Source: Beta vulgaris subsp. vulgaris (Eukaryota > Streptophyta > Magnoliopsida > Caryophyllales > Amaranthaceae). From it: 64,000 nucleotides of DNA. The notes under the pieces are model-generated. The model did not search any database, was not told the DNA's origin, and saw nothing but the letters and a program-made list of their open reading frames with translations. The DNA is taken from the NCBI RefSeq assembly GCF_026745355.1, contig NC_079202.1, positions 61,904,806 through 61,968,805 of the forward strand, given 5' to 3'. Shown here piece by piece: positions 35,146-47,921 of this stretch; the first letter of the stretch is position 1; the number at the start of each line of letters is the position of its first letter. The position numbers and the translations under genes are program-made.

Positions 35146-36403
35146 TATATCTTTTTATGGGTTTATTGAAAAGAAAAATAAGAAAGTTACCCTATCATTT
35201 TTATCAAATTCAGAATATAAACGGCGTGTATGGTAGTTAGCCATCATACATGGTAGGCTTGGTACCTGGTACTGGTAGCATGTGTAATGAATAAATATGC
35301 AATCTCCTACCAATTATACAGTTAGTACTATTTGTCTAATCCCCATATAAATAACCTAATTTTATAAATTTTTATTATCGTTTATTGCTACTTTAGATGT
35401 GAAAAAGAGTATTATTAGTTAAAATTTGCATTAAAAAACTTATTTTTTTTGATGAAGTTGCATTTATTAATAAGCTGGTTACTTTAGCCTGCACTTTTTA
35501 TTCTGTTTACATAAATAAAAAACCTCATTTGACGTTGGAGGTTAAAATTTTTGATTAATTTTTGCAAAAAGATTAACGAAGAATATGAAATATCACCACC
35601 AATGATGATTTTTCCATGTTCTTTTGGCTGGAGGACTTCCAGAAAGGGTCACCAACACCAAACACTTTACAGGAAAATATTGAAAGAGATGATACTTCAC
35701 TTGTTATAGCTAGGTGGTGCTACTGGCCGGTATAGTATACTTGGACGTTTCTCAGTAAGGAATTTAATTTTGCATATCATTTAGTATATATGATAAACTG
35801 GTCTCATTCAATAAATTTATCAATGTTTTGTTTGAACGTTTTTTTGTTATGTCCTATATATTATAACTAGTCAGTCTTATATGCAAGTTATACGTGCGAA
35901 AATATGTAAAATTCTTCATATACAATAGAGATATATAAACAATTATCTTGTTTTTTTTGTTGAATTAAAGCAAGCAGTTCCTTTCTTTTCTTTTCTTTTC
36001 TTTTTCTATTTTTTGGTATCCTCCATATGTTGCCTTATATAATAGAGATTTTGTTCATTTTATAACCGCAGCAATTCTTTTAAAAGTCTATGTCAACTTT
36101 GCAATCATATTATCACTTGTAAATAACTCTTCTATTAATCACATGCATGAAGTAAGGTTATCGCTCTCAACTTCAATCGAACTCACATTGCATTAGATGA
36201 CAAGCTTCAAACCTAGAGTGATCGTCTTAGCTTCTACAACATCAGATCAATAGGTCAAGGAACCATTAATCAAGTTTAAAAGAATTATCGTCTAGCTTTT
36301 GCTACATTTTTTATCGTTACATATTCATATTAATTAACCTAGCTAAGAGTTTTAAATTTTTATATTCTTTATCTTAAGAGAAAGTCCACTTCACAAGACA
36401 AAT

Positions 36404-36763
36404 AAGGTTCCATCTTGAAATCATATGGCAATAAGGAGAGTAGCTCCTTAACTCATCCTTCTTTTATCAATGCGGGATACTCACATGTGTTGTGCCCTAT
36501 ACATCATAGCTTCAACACCCTCCCCTCACATGTGCTCTGATACCATGTTAAATATGAGCCTGAGCCACATCCATCATAAGGAGAGAGAGAGTTCATTCCA
36601 CAGGAAGTTTCACCTTAAAACCATATGACAATAAGGAGAGTAGCTCCTTTACAATATAGAGTGAACTCATCCCTCTTCTTTTACCAATATAGGACACTCG
36701 CGTTGTGCGCTATACATCATAACTTTTTTTTTTTTGAGGGGACTATACATCATAACTTCGACA
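36404..36763 (+). repeat. Duplicated ~110-160-bp block
   Basis: GACAATAAGGAGAGTAGCTCC-type sequence, followed by CTCATCC(C/T)TCTTCTTTT, GGACACTC and CTATACATCATA, occurs at 36404-36514 and again at 36603-36763. Between them is GCTCTGATACCATGTTAAAT, a phrase common in plant repeat DNA. The second copy ends in an extra small duplication of CTATACATCATAACTT. Confidence 0.75.
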
Positions 36764-37003
36764 AGAATATTTTATACCATTTGCACCAAACAATTACTAA
36801 CATTATAGTTTTGTTATAATAATTTTTTTTGGAAAAACAACAAAAAAAAATTTGCCACTTCAATTCATTAGATGGGACCCTCCAAAAAGAGAGGAAAAGT
36901 GGGGCCATAAGAAGAAGAGGGACGTTGTGGAAACAAGAATGTAGGACGAAGGCCGCTTTCATAACGGTGACTAGCGACCTTATGATCTCAAGGGAAAAAG
37001 CCC

Positions 37004-37011
37004 TTTTTTTT

Positions 37012-37043
<32 letters not shown>

Positions 37044-37044
37044 T
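37004..37044 (+). repeat. (CTTT)n microsatellite
   Basis: About ten tetranucleotide CTTT repeats, preceded by a T run. A short (GTGA)n tract follows at about 37073-37091. Confidence 0.95.
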
Positions 37045-37498
37045 GTGATTTGTGAGTGTTAAGTGTAAAAGTGTTAGTGAGTGAGTGAGTGAAATGTGGG
37101 TCTCTTAAAAAGCTCCAATTAGCCTTCTTTTAATTTTTATCTTTCACCGCAACAACCGCAACAACAAGGAGATGATGGGTTGGGAGGCATTTTGCTTTCA
37201 TTCGAATATTGTGGGGACAATCTTGTTGATTTCTCTACAGATTGAGAGATATTCCAATAAAGTTAGTTCATGCTTTATTATGGATCATCAATGTTGTAAT
37301 TTTGCTTATTCATATATATAATTTCTTTTTCTCATTGTAGACTGTAGTGACATGTTTGTAGTTTTTTTATTAGGTCACTTTTACATGTTTAATGACTCTT
37401 ACTTTAGGAGTATTACAAATTTATTTTCTATAATTCTTTTTATGACTCACGTTTTTCCAATCTTTTAAAGGTGAAGAATTCAAGTGATCGAATTACGT

Positions 37499-37985
37499 TA
37501 AAGTCAACAAGGAAGTAGAGGTGGTAATTTATTGGAGTATATCTTGAATTTTTAAGAATTATTCAGGATTAGAACCTTCATCCCAACAATATGTTGGGCA
37601 TTCACTTGTGATGGCAAATTATGGTTGTTGTCTTGTACTCTTGTACCCAGTCTGTGAGCTAGTGTGTCTTGTATGTTAGTAGCCTATACTAGTAGGACTT
37701 GGTTTTCGAACCAATTATCTTTCTTAATGATAATAATAATAAAAAGTTAAAGTCAACAAGGAGGTAGAGGTGGTATCTTATTGGAGTATCACCCCGAATT
37801 TCAGAAAATTGTCGAGGATATATGTTGGGCATTCACTTGTGGTGGCAAATTGACAATGGGCCTTTAGACCTGTTGTCTTATGGTTGTTTAGCCTTGTACA
37901 CAGTCTTTGATATGGTGTATCTTGTATGCTGGTAGCCTATACTAGTAGGGGTTGGTTTCGAACTAATTATCTTTCTAATATAAAA
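37499..37985 (+). repeat. Tandem duplication of ~230-bp retroelement-like tail
   Basis: Two copies, at about 37499-37731 and 37752-37985, start GTCAACAAGGA(A/G)GTAGAGGTGG, share GTTGGGCATTCACTTGTG and TAGCCTATACTAGTAGG, and end TCGAAC(C/T)AATTATCTTTC. The first ends in a GATAATAATAATAAAAA tail. The end structure resembles the 3' tail of a LINE or SINE. No reverse transcriptase is present. Confidence 0.7.
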
Positions 37986-39487
37986 AAAGTTAAAGTCAAC
38001 AAAAAAGAAAAGATTAATGATCCTATGAGATATAGGATATTGAAAATTATTAATGCAATTTTACAATATTAACTTGGTTACTCATACATGAGAAAGAAAG
38101 TATTTGTAAGGGATAATTAAGTAAAAGATCATGAGCATGTACTTAATTGCATTATTGATATATTTTTATAGTCAAACATATGGATTCCATTCATTTATAA
38201 AGGTGGTGTAAAATTAATCTCTAACCACCTTGCCAGCGACATTTTTTTTTTGAAAGAATCAGCGACATTAAGGACCCAAGCTAACAATACACCACTTTCA
38301 AGTTTCATGTATATATTAGGCAACAATTTCAATTTTGATATTTTACCCCATATAAAACAATTAAAATTTGATATAGACTCTTGAGTTTACATCTATTTGA
38401 TGTTCTTAAGAGCACCAAAGGAATGCTTCTAGATGTATAGAGCATATGTCTTTTTCAAAAAAAAAAAATGTATAGAGCATGAATTTATTTTATGCTATGA
38501 CATACGTTTGCAACGTTCTCACAAGTCACAATTCCCAATGTTCCTAATTAATGAAAATAGACTTTTAAAATTAATTAGCACACATTATTATTAATTAATA
38601 CTTTGTCACATGGCAATTACTATAAATGAATTAATGCCGTTTATAGTATAAAAAAAAGGTAGATTTTCTCTAATCTATACTTTTAACATACATTAACTAT
38701 TAAACATTAGTAGGACCCTTTTAGAATTTGAATTACACCGAACGAAACTGAATTACAAAAAGAATTTGAATTAAATTGAACTAAGCTAAAGTGACTGAAC
38801 TCTAAAACTTTTTTAAAAGCACATTTAAAAATCCAATCGAGAGGTACATGATCAAAAGACAATGATCTTTCAATTTTATAATGGTTGAAAGTTAGAACTA
38901 ATTATATAGTGTTATTTTCTAATCACCCTTAAAAGTGTTCCTCTAACATTAGATTAGAACAGGATTAGTCTCAAATTAAGATGAAAAGGCTGAGTTTTTA
39001 TTTTATTTTATTTTTCTTTTATGGAGAAAAGGCTGAGGTTGACAGAAGGAGAAGATGTGTGTGGGGTTTCTATTTTAGTCTCGAGACAGCCTACTTGTTT
39101 ACCAAACACAAAAATTATAAAATCAAAATATAATGAAAAGGGAGCTGAAAATTGGGGACTGCGTAATAATCTATGTTATGCATGCACACATTTATAATGA
39201 AAATAATGTGCATGGCACTATACTTGTTCTTCTGTAGGATTCTTTTGGCTTTCTTTCTTATGTTTGCACCACTTTTCAAGTCAAGTTTAGAGAACTTCTC
39301 TACAACACTAACAACAGTACTAAGTAGTAATAAAGTATTTTGTTCGTCTCTAATTACTTGCTATATAATGTAAAAGTATCAAAACGCATAAGGGGTAAAT
39401 TTTTTCTTTTTTCTTTGGGTCTTTTCAAGAAATCCGTTGTAAGAAGAATTTCCTATGTATTGTCCTCGCACAAAGCCACATGATTTA

Positions 39488-39596
39488 TTGGGCGACACAC
39501 GTGCTACAATGGCCGGGAGAAAGGGTCGCAATCCTGCGAGGGTGAGCTAACCCCAAAACCCGTCCTCGATCAGTTCGGATTGCAGGCTGCAACTCG
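39488..39596 (+). pseudogene. Plastid 16S rRNA fragment (NUPT)
   Basis: The block carries the highly conserved 3' region of plastid 16S rRNA: GGGCGACACACGTGCTACAA, TGGCCGGGAGAAAGGGTCGC, CGAGGGTGAGCTAACCCC, CCCGTCCTC and AGTTCGGATTGCAGGCTGCA. It has a few substitutions and a 3-base insertion between CCGTCCTC and AGTTCGG. Only about 110 bases are present. It is non-functional plastid DNA moved to the nucleus. Confidence 0.92.
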
Positions 39597-39597
39597 T

Positions 39598-39692
39598 TTA
39601 TTGATCTGTCTTAATTCTGTTCTTTATTCGAGTAGTTTTTCTTCACCAAATTACCCGAGGCCTCTGCTTTTTTGAGTCCAATCGTAGATACA
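39598..39692 (+). pseudogene. psbK: Plastid psbK fragment (NUPT), fused to the 16S piece
   Basis: Immediately after the 16S fragment the translation reads ICLNSVLYSSSF and, after a one-base deletion, FTKLPEASAFLSPIVDT. This corresponds to the front of the PSII small subunit psbK, whose mature N terminus begins near KLPEAYAFL. The usual Tyr of that motif is Ser here. It lacks the start and the membrane segment and has a frameshift, so it is a relic. Confidence 0.85.
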
Positions 39693-42545
39693 ATAAGTTT
39701 GGTCTACAAATGAATTAAAGTATGCTTTAGGTTAACAAAACAAGAAGGAAATCTAGATAATAGGGATGTTTTGGGCTCGTCATCAATGCATTATATGTAA
39801 AACAAAAAGATTGAGCACTCAATCAAATGAAGGAGAGGAGGATGCATGAAAAAGAAACAAGTGATTTGAGCTTTAGAAGAAGTTGTAGTACTTATTATAA
39901 GTCTCTTTTTAATCTTAGAAAAAATGGTACTTAATGAAGAGTTTAATTATTCACCTTTTTTATTTTTTGAAAACATCAAATAGAATCAGACATATGCATC
40001 TAATTGATAAACAACTTTTTGTGGTCACCATATAATGATAGCATGGGCCTTTTGCAAAGAAATTAGCTTCTCATGGAATATATATGTTTAAGTTGATTAT
40101 CGACTGATTAACCACTAAAGCTATGTACAACTAATCTTTTTAGGAAGATAATTTGTACCTAATCCTCGGGACAAGTCACAAGACCAAAATATATATCATC
40201 ATCAACTTAATTTTCTTTTTATTTCTTTTCAAGAGTTTAATCATGATCAACGTAAAATAGAAGATTAAAGTAGAAAGTCTAGAAAGTCTGCAATGACGGT
40301 AGCTACAATAAGCCTTATAACTAGGTTGAACTGAACTAAGCTAAATAGAAATTAACTTATCTGAAATTATGAACTAAATTATAACCCTGTGAGAGAAAAA
40401 TAATTGAATTGAATTGGAACGAGCTAAACTGAATTGCAGTTATCCCCCAAAAAATGAAGTCTATTTTTTTAATATATTTTTTCCTTCAAATCGTGTATTT
40501 TAGTGTTTATTGAGAATAAAAGGCATAATACAAGTGAAATAATATTAAAAACATAAATGTGTGACATTACCTTTTTTTTTTTATCCATATGTGACATTGC
40601 TTTTTATGTTCATGTCAATATTAAAATAGAGAGACCCTAAAACAAAGGTTAAGTGTACACAATATTATGACGCAATAACACAATTTCTTTGAGTTTGTCT
40701 GGTAAGAGACCGCCTACTTATAAATTAAAATTAGGCAACGATAAGTGCAATATTACAAAAAGAATTAGCCCAATAGTGACTAGGTTATTTTTTCGATGAC
40801 TAGTTTAATCAATTTAGTGACTAGGTCTACTTTTATATTAAAATTAGATCGTGTCTTTTAATAATTTTTGTTCTTTTTAATTTCTTCATAAACAATACCA
40901 TCATATTCTATTATCTATTTTCAACTCGTCTTGTTTATCTGTTCACAACAAGAAAATATATAGCAAGAAACTTTCAACCTCCCTATAATTTAAATGAGGG
41001 CCCTCAAATAATCATTTTATGACCTCCATAAATTATAAATGATTCAAACCTAGAATTCTCAGCTCTCACTTCTTAACATTACATAAATCCGACAATGAAT
41101 TTAATTAATAGAATTATATACTTCATCAGTTCTGAATTAAGTAAAACACATTTATTCAAAAGCTCGCCCATCAAAGAAAGAAGCATTTCACTTCTTTTAG
41201 AACGAAAAAAGTACTTTAGATGGATGATTGTGTCGATAACTTTAACTTATTTCATAAAAAATAAAGTCTTATGAGATACGATTAGATAAAATGTTAGACA
41301 CACACAATATACTATCTTATAAGATAAAATCATATAAGATTTTATAAGATCTTATAAGTTAAAACAAAATAAGTTGAATCAAACAACCCTAATAAAATGG
41401 ATAATAGTCGTCCGTTTCCAAATATATTTTGACATAAATATTCAAAACCATCAATTTTGAGTGATAATGGATTTAGTAAATTAAACTTCCAATTTGCCTA
41501 TATTACGCTTGATCATACGTTTCAGTAACAATATTTGTTGTGACATGGTAAATTCAACTCAATTCCTTAGAAATGAACCTCAATCAAGTACAACCTACTA
41601 TTATTGATCAAACCATGCAGTATACATGTCCAATATTCTTTTGACGTAAATATTTTTTCCGTCAAAAATATCTCCAAACACTAACTAGAACAGTCCATGC
41701 CACGTAATTTCAGACACTAAAACAAAAAAAAAAGCAGACAATAGAATGAAGACACAGACTTCTATTACCACTAATTATAAAGTTAAATGGACATTACCTT
41801 AAGATAATCAAAATCCCAGGTTGTAAAGCACATAGTTTAACGTAATAACTTACCTAGTTCAACCATTCAAAACCGTGTACAATACACAAAACAATATGGA
41901 GAATGGAAAATAGGTAGTACTTCAGTTCATTGACACAAGTGGCTCAATATCAACTTCTTCGAAACTTCAATATAAGTTCGTCACAACCTGGTGCAATCGT
42001 TTGCAATAGAACATGCCGCCATCGTCACTTTTAACGAGGAAACTCGATTTCGTACCAGTTTACTGCAGCAGAAGGCCAGAAATGGTCATTTTGAGACCAC
42101 GGCGAATTATTGAACTCATTCGTAAAAGATTTGCCATTTTGAGAAAACACAGCGAATTACTATACAAGATCTGCTCCTGCCTCCCACCCTCTGCGCATGT
42201 TTTGTGTTCTCAAGAACACCTAAAAAATTGTACTCAAAAAAGATAGATTGCAATAGGTAATGGTGCTGTGGGGTTCATAAAGAGCAGGATAGATGGATAT
42301 GACAATTAACAGTGATCAGAATGACCTTGTATAGTAATTCCACCCAACCCCTTCCAGGAGAGATGAGGCATACCGCAGCACTCGTTTCGCCAAACCGATT
42401 TGGCAATAGAAAAGGTAATCTATTTCAAAACGAGAAAATTAAAGTTGCAGTTTCAGCAATTTTCTAAGTCAAATACCTACAGTTGCTATACGCTCCATGC
42501 AGCATGATCATGCATAACATGAACAGATAATGCAGGTTACATAAA
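39693..42545. other. Intergenic region downstream of NAA40-like gene
   Basis: AT-rich, with one member of a dispersed repeat at 40693-40900. The segment at about 41930-42545 may include the 3' UTR or a further 3' exon of the acetyltransferase gene. No separate gene is supported. Confidence 0.45.
40693..40900 (-). repeat. Dispersed repeat, copy 1
   Basis: Contains GGTAAGAGACCGCCTACTT, AAATTAAAATTAGGCA and several GACTAG words. The reverse complement occurs at 60930-61155 with AGTAGACGGTCTTTTACAAG. The ends are not defined and the class is unknown. Confidence 0.6.
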
Positions 42546-45500
42546 TCAAAGAAGCACATGCCCTGACAAAGTGCAGGCAGAGTCTTCACAATGTCCTGGG
42601 CATACACCAATAAGATCACCGCATCGTGTAACATTTGTACTTGTTTGAGTCTGGGAGTTGGTTAGGAAGGTGTTTGCGCAACATGCTAACATGAAGAAGT
42701 AGAGTTTAGAAGGTAATAATACCTCTAGATTAGTTTTTGCTTCTTGATCAAACGCTTTACACAGGATCTCATAATTCTTTCCTAATCCTACCTGCAAACA
42801 ACATATTAAGGAGACACTAGCGCAAGCCCTATAAAGATCAATAAAACAACCACTATCTTGAAAGTGATGGCAGGCATCAAGTGAAATATCAGTGGACATA
42901 CCTTTGGATCTACTCTTGATGGCGAAATACTTGATATACAATACCTGCAAAAATTATTCATAAAAACCAAATCCACAGAATTCTCATATACAAGAAGCAA
43001 GAAACCAACATGAATAAACACAAACACAAGCAACAGCATCCGCTTCTCATGGTAACACAGACTTCGAGTAGCTTTTTAGCGTGTTTATTGTAATTTCATT
43101 TGTACAATTTTTCCAATTTTAATTACGATGGAGTTGCTCAATTTGATGTAGGATGGCTGATCACAGGAAACTCCGATTACTTCGGGGATTTTGCCACTAG
43201 CTAAGCGACGTCTCACATATTGTGGGAAGATTTTCAAAGAACTATATAATGTTCTTATATTGCTGTAAAACCAAAAAAAATCCAGATTTGAAATACTCAG
43301 GAAGTATTGTTTGCTGTGTTTTCATACCCCACCAAACTACAGGATACTGCACCACCTCTGCCATCAGTAACATACGGCCAGTCTATGCATAAAACAATAC
43401 AAGTTGTTAGGTCACCAGCACGATACTATTGTCCTCCCACTAGAAACAGATATACAAAAGCAAGGATATGAAAGGAAAAGTTGTAATCCTGTTTCTTAAC
43501 ATATTTCTCCACACAAGTCAGTTATTCCCAGCATTGTGATCCCTGTAGTTTAGCTTCAGCATTACTAGTCAGATTCAGATATGTTAACAATATCTTTAAG
43601 TAAACACTTCGGTGCTATGTTACTCAGACACAGATTGAGTGTCTACTCGGATACGGGTGTCCAAGTTTCCAACTCGGCTATTTTGTAGAAAAAAGTCAAA
43701 ATGAAGTATCCAAGTGAATTGTCGTGTTGGACATGACACCCGGTTTTTGAGGTAAATGAAGGTGTTGAAGTAACATCGCTTCGGTGCACTACATCTGTCT
43801 ATGATCTGTTGTCTGGGAGTACAACAGTACATGTTAGCAGGTTTTTGGGATCAATGAACACTACACGGGCATTTTTAAAATATTGGGAAGACATACCAAA
43901 CAATAAATATACAGAACTTACCCCAATTTACTGGTGTAGAAAAACATAGCCGATAAGTTTGACTTTTGAACTGTAAGCAATATAGCAGCCATACAATTCT
44001 GCACAAGTGAAAAGGACAGGGAAAGGCTATAAATCATACTGGAGACCAAAATTACCCAATAAATCACACGGAAAATCTAGGATTTTGCTAGTGCGCATTT
44101 ATTAAAAATACCATCCAGCATTACCCATAAACCCCAAACTAGAACAGTCCAAAGCCAAGAAGGAAGATTGAGAAATGTTAGATACATTAAAATCCTTGGG
44201 TTCTTTGGATGAGCCATTTAAGCAGTGTTACTCAGACCCGTCATCTCACCTTGACTACCCTTATTAAATCCTTGAGGCTTCGGCGAGGGTATAAACACTT
44301 GATAGTTAACAGTTTTAACACTTTATTTTGGAGAAAACGACGGTTTTTCTCGTTCATAATAAAATCAATTCTAACGCTTAGCGTGCCTGACATGATAACA
44401 TTTAGCATTTCTGACATGAGTACTTAAGTCTAAGTAACATAACATTTACACGAATATGCAGACTTGCACATTTCAACTACTTGCACTAATGTGAATTCCG
44501 CTTGGACAGTTGTACTAGTGTGCTTATACTTTATGCTGTTCTTCACGTTTAGAATTTTGACCTCTTAAAGAATTATTTCTAAGATACTTTTCGATTTCGA
44601 TTTACCAGTCAGACTAGAAAAATAGAGCTTGAAAGTTAATAAACAAACCACCTTATGAGCAATAAGCTCTAGAAGTTGCATCAGGAACTTTCCAAGTCCT
44701 TTTCCTTGTATCCGCTGCTCAAGTTGCAACTCATATACATAGAGAACTGGAAGCTCCTCCTCCAGTATAAAACGATAGTGCACAAATCCAGCAACATCAC
44801 CCTTGTGCTCAATTGTAGGCGTTAATCTCTTCTCCTTATTGCTAGTTAGAGTTGGAACTTCATATACGAATATGTAGTGTGCCTCTGGCGCAACCATTTC
44901 TCTATATTTCACCTTTTCTTCTGTGGGCCACTCAGTTCCATAGTGTCGCTCCATGTTTAGCTGCAAACATAAAGAATCAACACTATTGTTTAAAGAGTGA
45001 TCTGAATTATGTTTGCACAATATTTTTGTACAGGCTCTGTAACAGTGCAGCCTGCTGATTAAAACAAACTTCTATACATTATAATCACATCATAACAAGG
45101 ACAAGTGATATTATAAATAAACCAATGTGGATGTCAATGCAGACCACAGTTGAAACCTAATAGAATTACTTATTCTCCTACAAAAGCAAGAACAAGGGTA
45201 AAGAAAGGAAAACAAAGTAACTACATCATGTAATACCTAGATGGCTAGATCACAAGGCAATGCATAATAGCAATTCACAAACACAAAAGAAGTACAATTC
45301 TGATGGTGATTACCTTGAGTAGCTTCTGAACATACTGCTTCAAGGAACGTGATAGCTTGTCACCATGTCCTCCCTCCAAGCACAAAGAGAGACCTTGAGT
45401 AGCCACATTTTCATAAAGACAAGTAAACTGGGGTCAATCGAAAATAAAGTTGATAATATGCACCATAATCATCAAAGCCGAACTTCCACCAGAACAGCTA

Positions 45501-47921
45501 TTTCTTCAGAGAAGATTGTTTTCAGATTACCTGTCCAACTATACTAATAGATTGAAAATTATCCCAATGTAATGACTATGTTCTATCACATCTCATAAAT
45601 TCAATATCTACTAAACCTAGACAATGTGCTGATAACTGATAAGCCAACAAGTGTTACTTGTAGCGAGAAGACAAATTTCCCCAACATTGATGTCTACTGC
45701 CTAGATGAATGGTGGATGTTTTATTTAAATTATTGGTCTTTGTAAACTTTGCTTGTCGATAAATATATCAATATCAACTATGTCTTAAGTGCCATCAACA
45801 TTGTGCTTAACTATTTGCCTGATTGCGTGGGAACATTTCTGTCTCTAGGTAATCAGCCAGCATGCAAAAGGCTATTCTCGAGATATTACAAAGGGAACAA
45901 GTGTTTGACTAACACGCATAGTAGTGAAATACAAAGAGTTGTGCAGGGTAACTACTATAGCACCAATTCCAGGGATGATGGACGAGACTTCTAATACCTA
46001 GCCAGACCTTCCTTTCATGAACAAATCCCATGCATGAAGGATAAGGTCTGTTCACAGAAAGCAGGATCCTTTTCATTTAGCACGGCGGCTGCCTGGTAAA
46101 GAAAGCATCTCAGAGCACTTTTTCACGGAAAAGATCTTGCACATAGCCCTCAAAACTCACATTTCTAATCTCAATTAAGGAAGAAAGTCCCCCCCCCCCC
46201 CAAAAAAAAAAAAAACCCGCCAAAATCCAGCATAAGCATGACTGTCAATGAGTTTCATCTTCCATCCCTTTAGCAGCCACAGAAACTCCAGAGCTAGCAT
46301 TAGGGTGGTGAGCCTTCATTCCTTACATCATTAAGCACTAAACGGTCTAGTGAGGAATGGTGAGATCATCATGAAGTTGAAGTCAATAACCTCGCCTTCT
46401 GTATTTATTCTTTGTGAAAATTGTAGCCGCTTTTCATTCTGGTCACACAAACCCATTCTAGGGTCAATTGCGACTTGACAAGTGGAGATTTCAATCCTTG
46501 CTTCAAACGCTATATGTTTCATTGTGTTTTCAAGCCTCAATCGAGAGGCTATATGCTTCAACAAGGCAGCAATTTCTCACTTTAAATATTGTCAGCTAAC
46601 TTGAAGCACCATGGAGACACTAACACAACCACACTTGCATATCAGGATTCACTATTACAGTGAACTTTTTAATCCCCCATATATGAAACAATATGCATTC
46701 CTTAAATTGTATCCTCGGAATTTAGAATAATCCCTTGTAATCAAAATAGACCAATCCAGCTTCACCAAAATCATCTATACAATCCAACAATACCTGCAAA
46801 CTAACCAGAAAGAAGCTAATTGTTCAGGACATCTCCTATCCTTCCTTATATTTGTTAAACCTATGTCTTCTATAAATGTGTCGTGAGAATTTATTTCCTG
46901 ACTTTCCTCGAAAGACAGTAACCACTTAATCCCAGCTTTTAAATAAGCATCAGTGCACAAATCAGCCTATGTTTCTCCGACTCAGGTACTCATATCGGAA
47001 CCCATACATGTCTAAGTTTGAATTCTCCCATGATTTTGGCCGAAATTGGAAAGTGTAAATAGTGTATATATCCAAGTGTGAAGAATCCGACAAAGGTACT
47101 CTTGGGGAAAAATAAAGAGCACGTAGACTCAGGTCCTACAACATTGAGAGCTTCAAATTTACCTGATTCGATAAAGAACTAATCTTTCATACACCTAAGT
47201 CCTAATCCATCTAGTCTTTTGTTAAACAGCATATCAACAGTCAACACTACCTAATTTTCTACTTGAAATATAAACCAATCACATTCCATCTTCTCTTGCC
47301 TTTAGATAACACACTTGACACTACTCTATTCAGCAAGACAGCAATTAAGACCACTAATCTCAATCAAGGATGCCATTGTTCATAGAATTCCATAAAATTA
47401 ATCCCTTCAGCAACCCATAATTTTTATCCCAATTAATTTCACTAACTAAGGGCCTGTTCTCTTCGGCATAAAACAGTTGAATTGAACTGAATTGAACTGA
47501 AATGAATAGTGATATGTTAGAGTAAAAATATTGTCTAGAGCTGAATTGAATTGAAATGAAAATAAGCTGGGGAGAACAGGCCTAAAACACATATTTACCC
47601 AAAATAAAGAAATACAATCAATTTAGAAAACATTTACCTTGCTGATTATAATGGAGAAAATCTGGAAAAAGTGCAAGAGGGTCTTTGAGGGAAGAAGCAG
47701 CTTTAATAAGCCCATCAGTAACTTTCTTCTTCTCTAAAATCTACCATTAGTATATGAATATTACCCACCAAAATTCTGTAAGAAGAAAAACACAAAAATG
47801 GCTGCATTTTCCAAATAATTGAAATTAAAAGAAAGTTTTTTTGTGGGTGATAATTACTCACCTCTTTTCGCTTCAATGTTCTCTCTTTTCTTCCATAGAT
47901 TTCTACATTTTCTCTCTCCAT
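42546..47921 (-). CDS. NAA40: N-alpha-acetyltransferase 40 (NatD-type)
   Basis: Seven exons join in phase: 47921-47862, 47740-47638, 45393-45314, 44960-44652, 43998-43922, 42944-42902 and 42791-42546. The product acetylates the N termini of histones H4 and H2A. Visible features are a Lys/Arg-rich start (GRKERTLKRKE), EWPTEEKVKYREMVAPEAHY, GFVHYRFILEEELPVLYVYE and the acetyl-CoA loop QRIQGKGLGKFLMQLLELIA at about residues 163-182. After these come LLTVQKSNLSAMFFYTSKLG and ISPSRVDPK, then KNYEILCKAFDQEAK in the last exon. The ATG at 47921 is the first in frame. Read through to the stop at 42546, the protein has 305 aa, about 60 more than usual for the family. The extra tail after TNLE is Cys/Thr-rich and unlike NAA40. 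A GAG|GTATTA donor exactly there suggests an unfound last exon or an alternative end. Intron 2 is 2.2 kb and contains a MITE. Confidence 0.88.
43615..43805 (-). repeat. Dispersed repeat with TGTTACTCGGAC/GTGTCC words (in NAA40 intron 5)
   Basis: Words such as CTATGTTACTCAGAC, TACTCGGATACGGGTGTCC and GTGTTGGACATGACACC appear here. A second partial copy is at 44217-44300 and a third, in inverse order, at 58470-58612 with CGACACGGGTATGAACAC and CGAGTCCGAGTAACATAG. The family is widespread in plants to my recollection. Its class is not clear from the ends. Confidence 0.5.
47450..47582. mobile_element. Tourist-like MITE in NAA40 intron 2 (~133 bp)
   Basis: The ends GGGCCTGTTCTCTTCGGC and GGGGAGAACAGGCC are inverted, flanked by TAA at 47447-47449 and 47583-47585. 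The core is (TTGAACTGAA)-type repeats, as in 48206-48735. Confidence 0.85.

Larger units (their letters stand above)
35146..39487. other. Intergenic region with small duplications
   Basis: No gene is recognised. It contains the duplicated block at 36404-36763, a CTTT microsatellite at 37004-37044, and a duplicated block at 37499-37985. The remainder is plain AT-rich DNA with short, motif-free ORFs. Confidence 0.55.
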
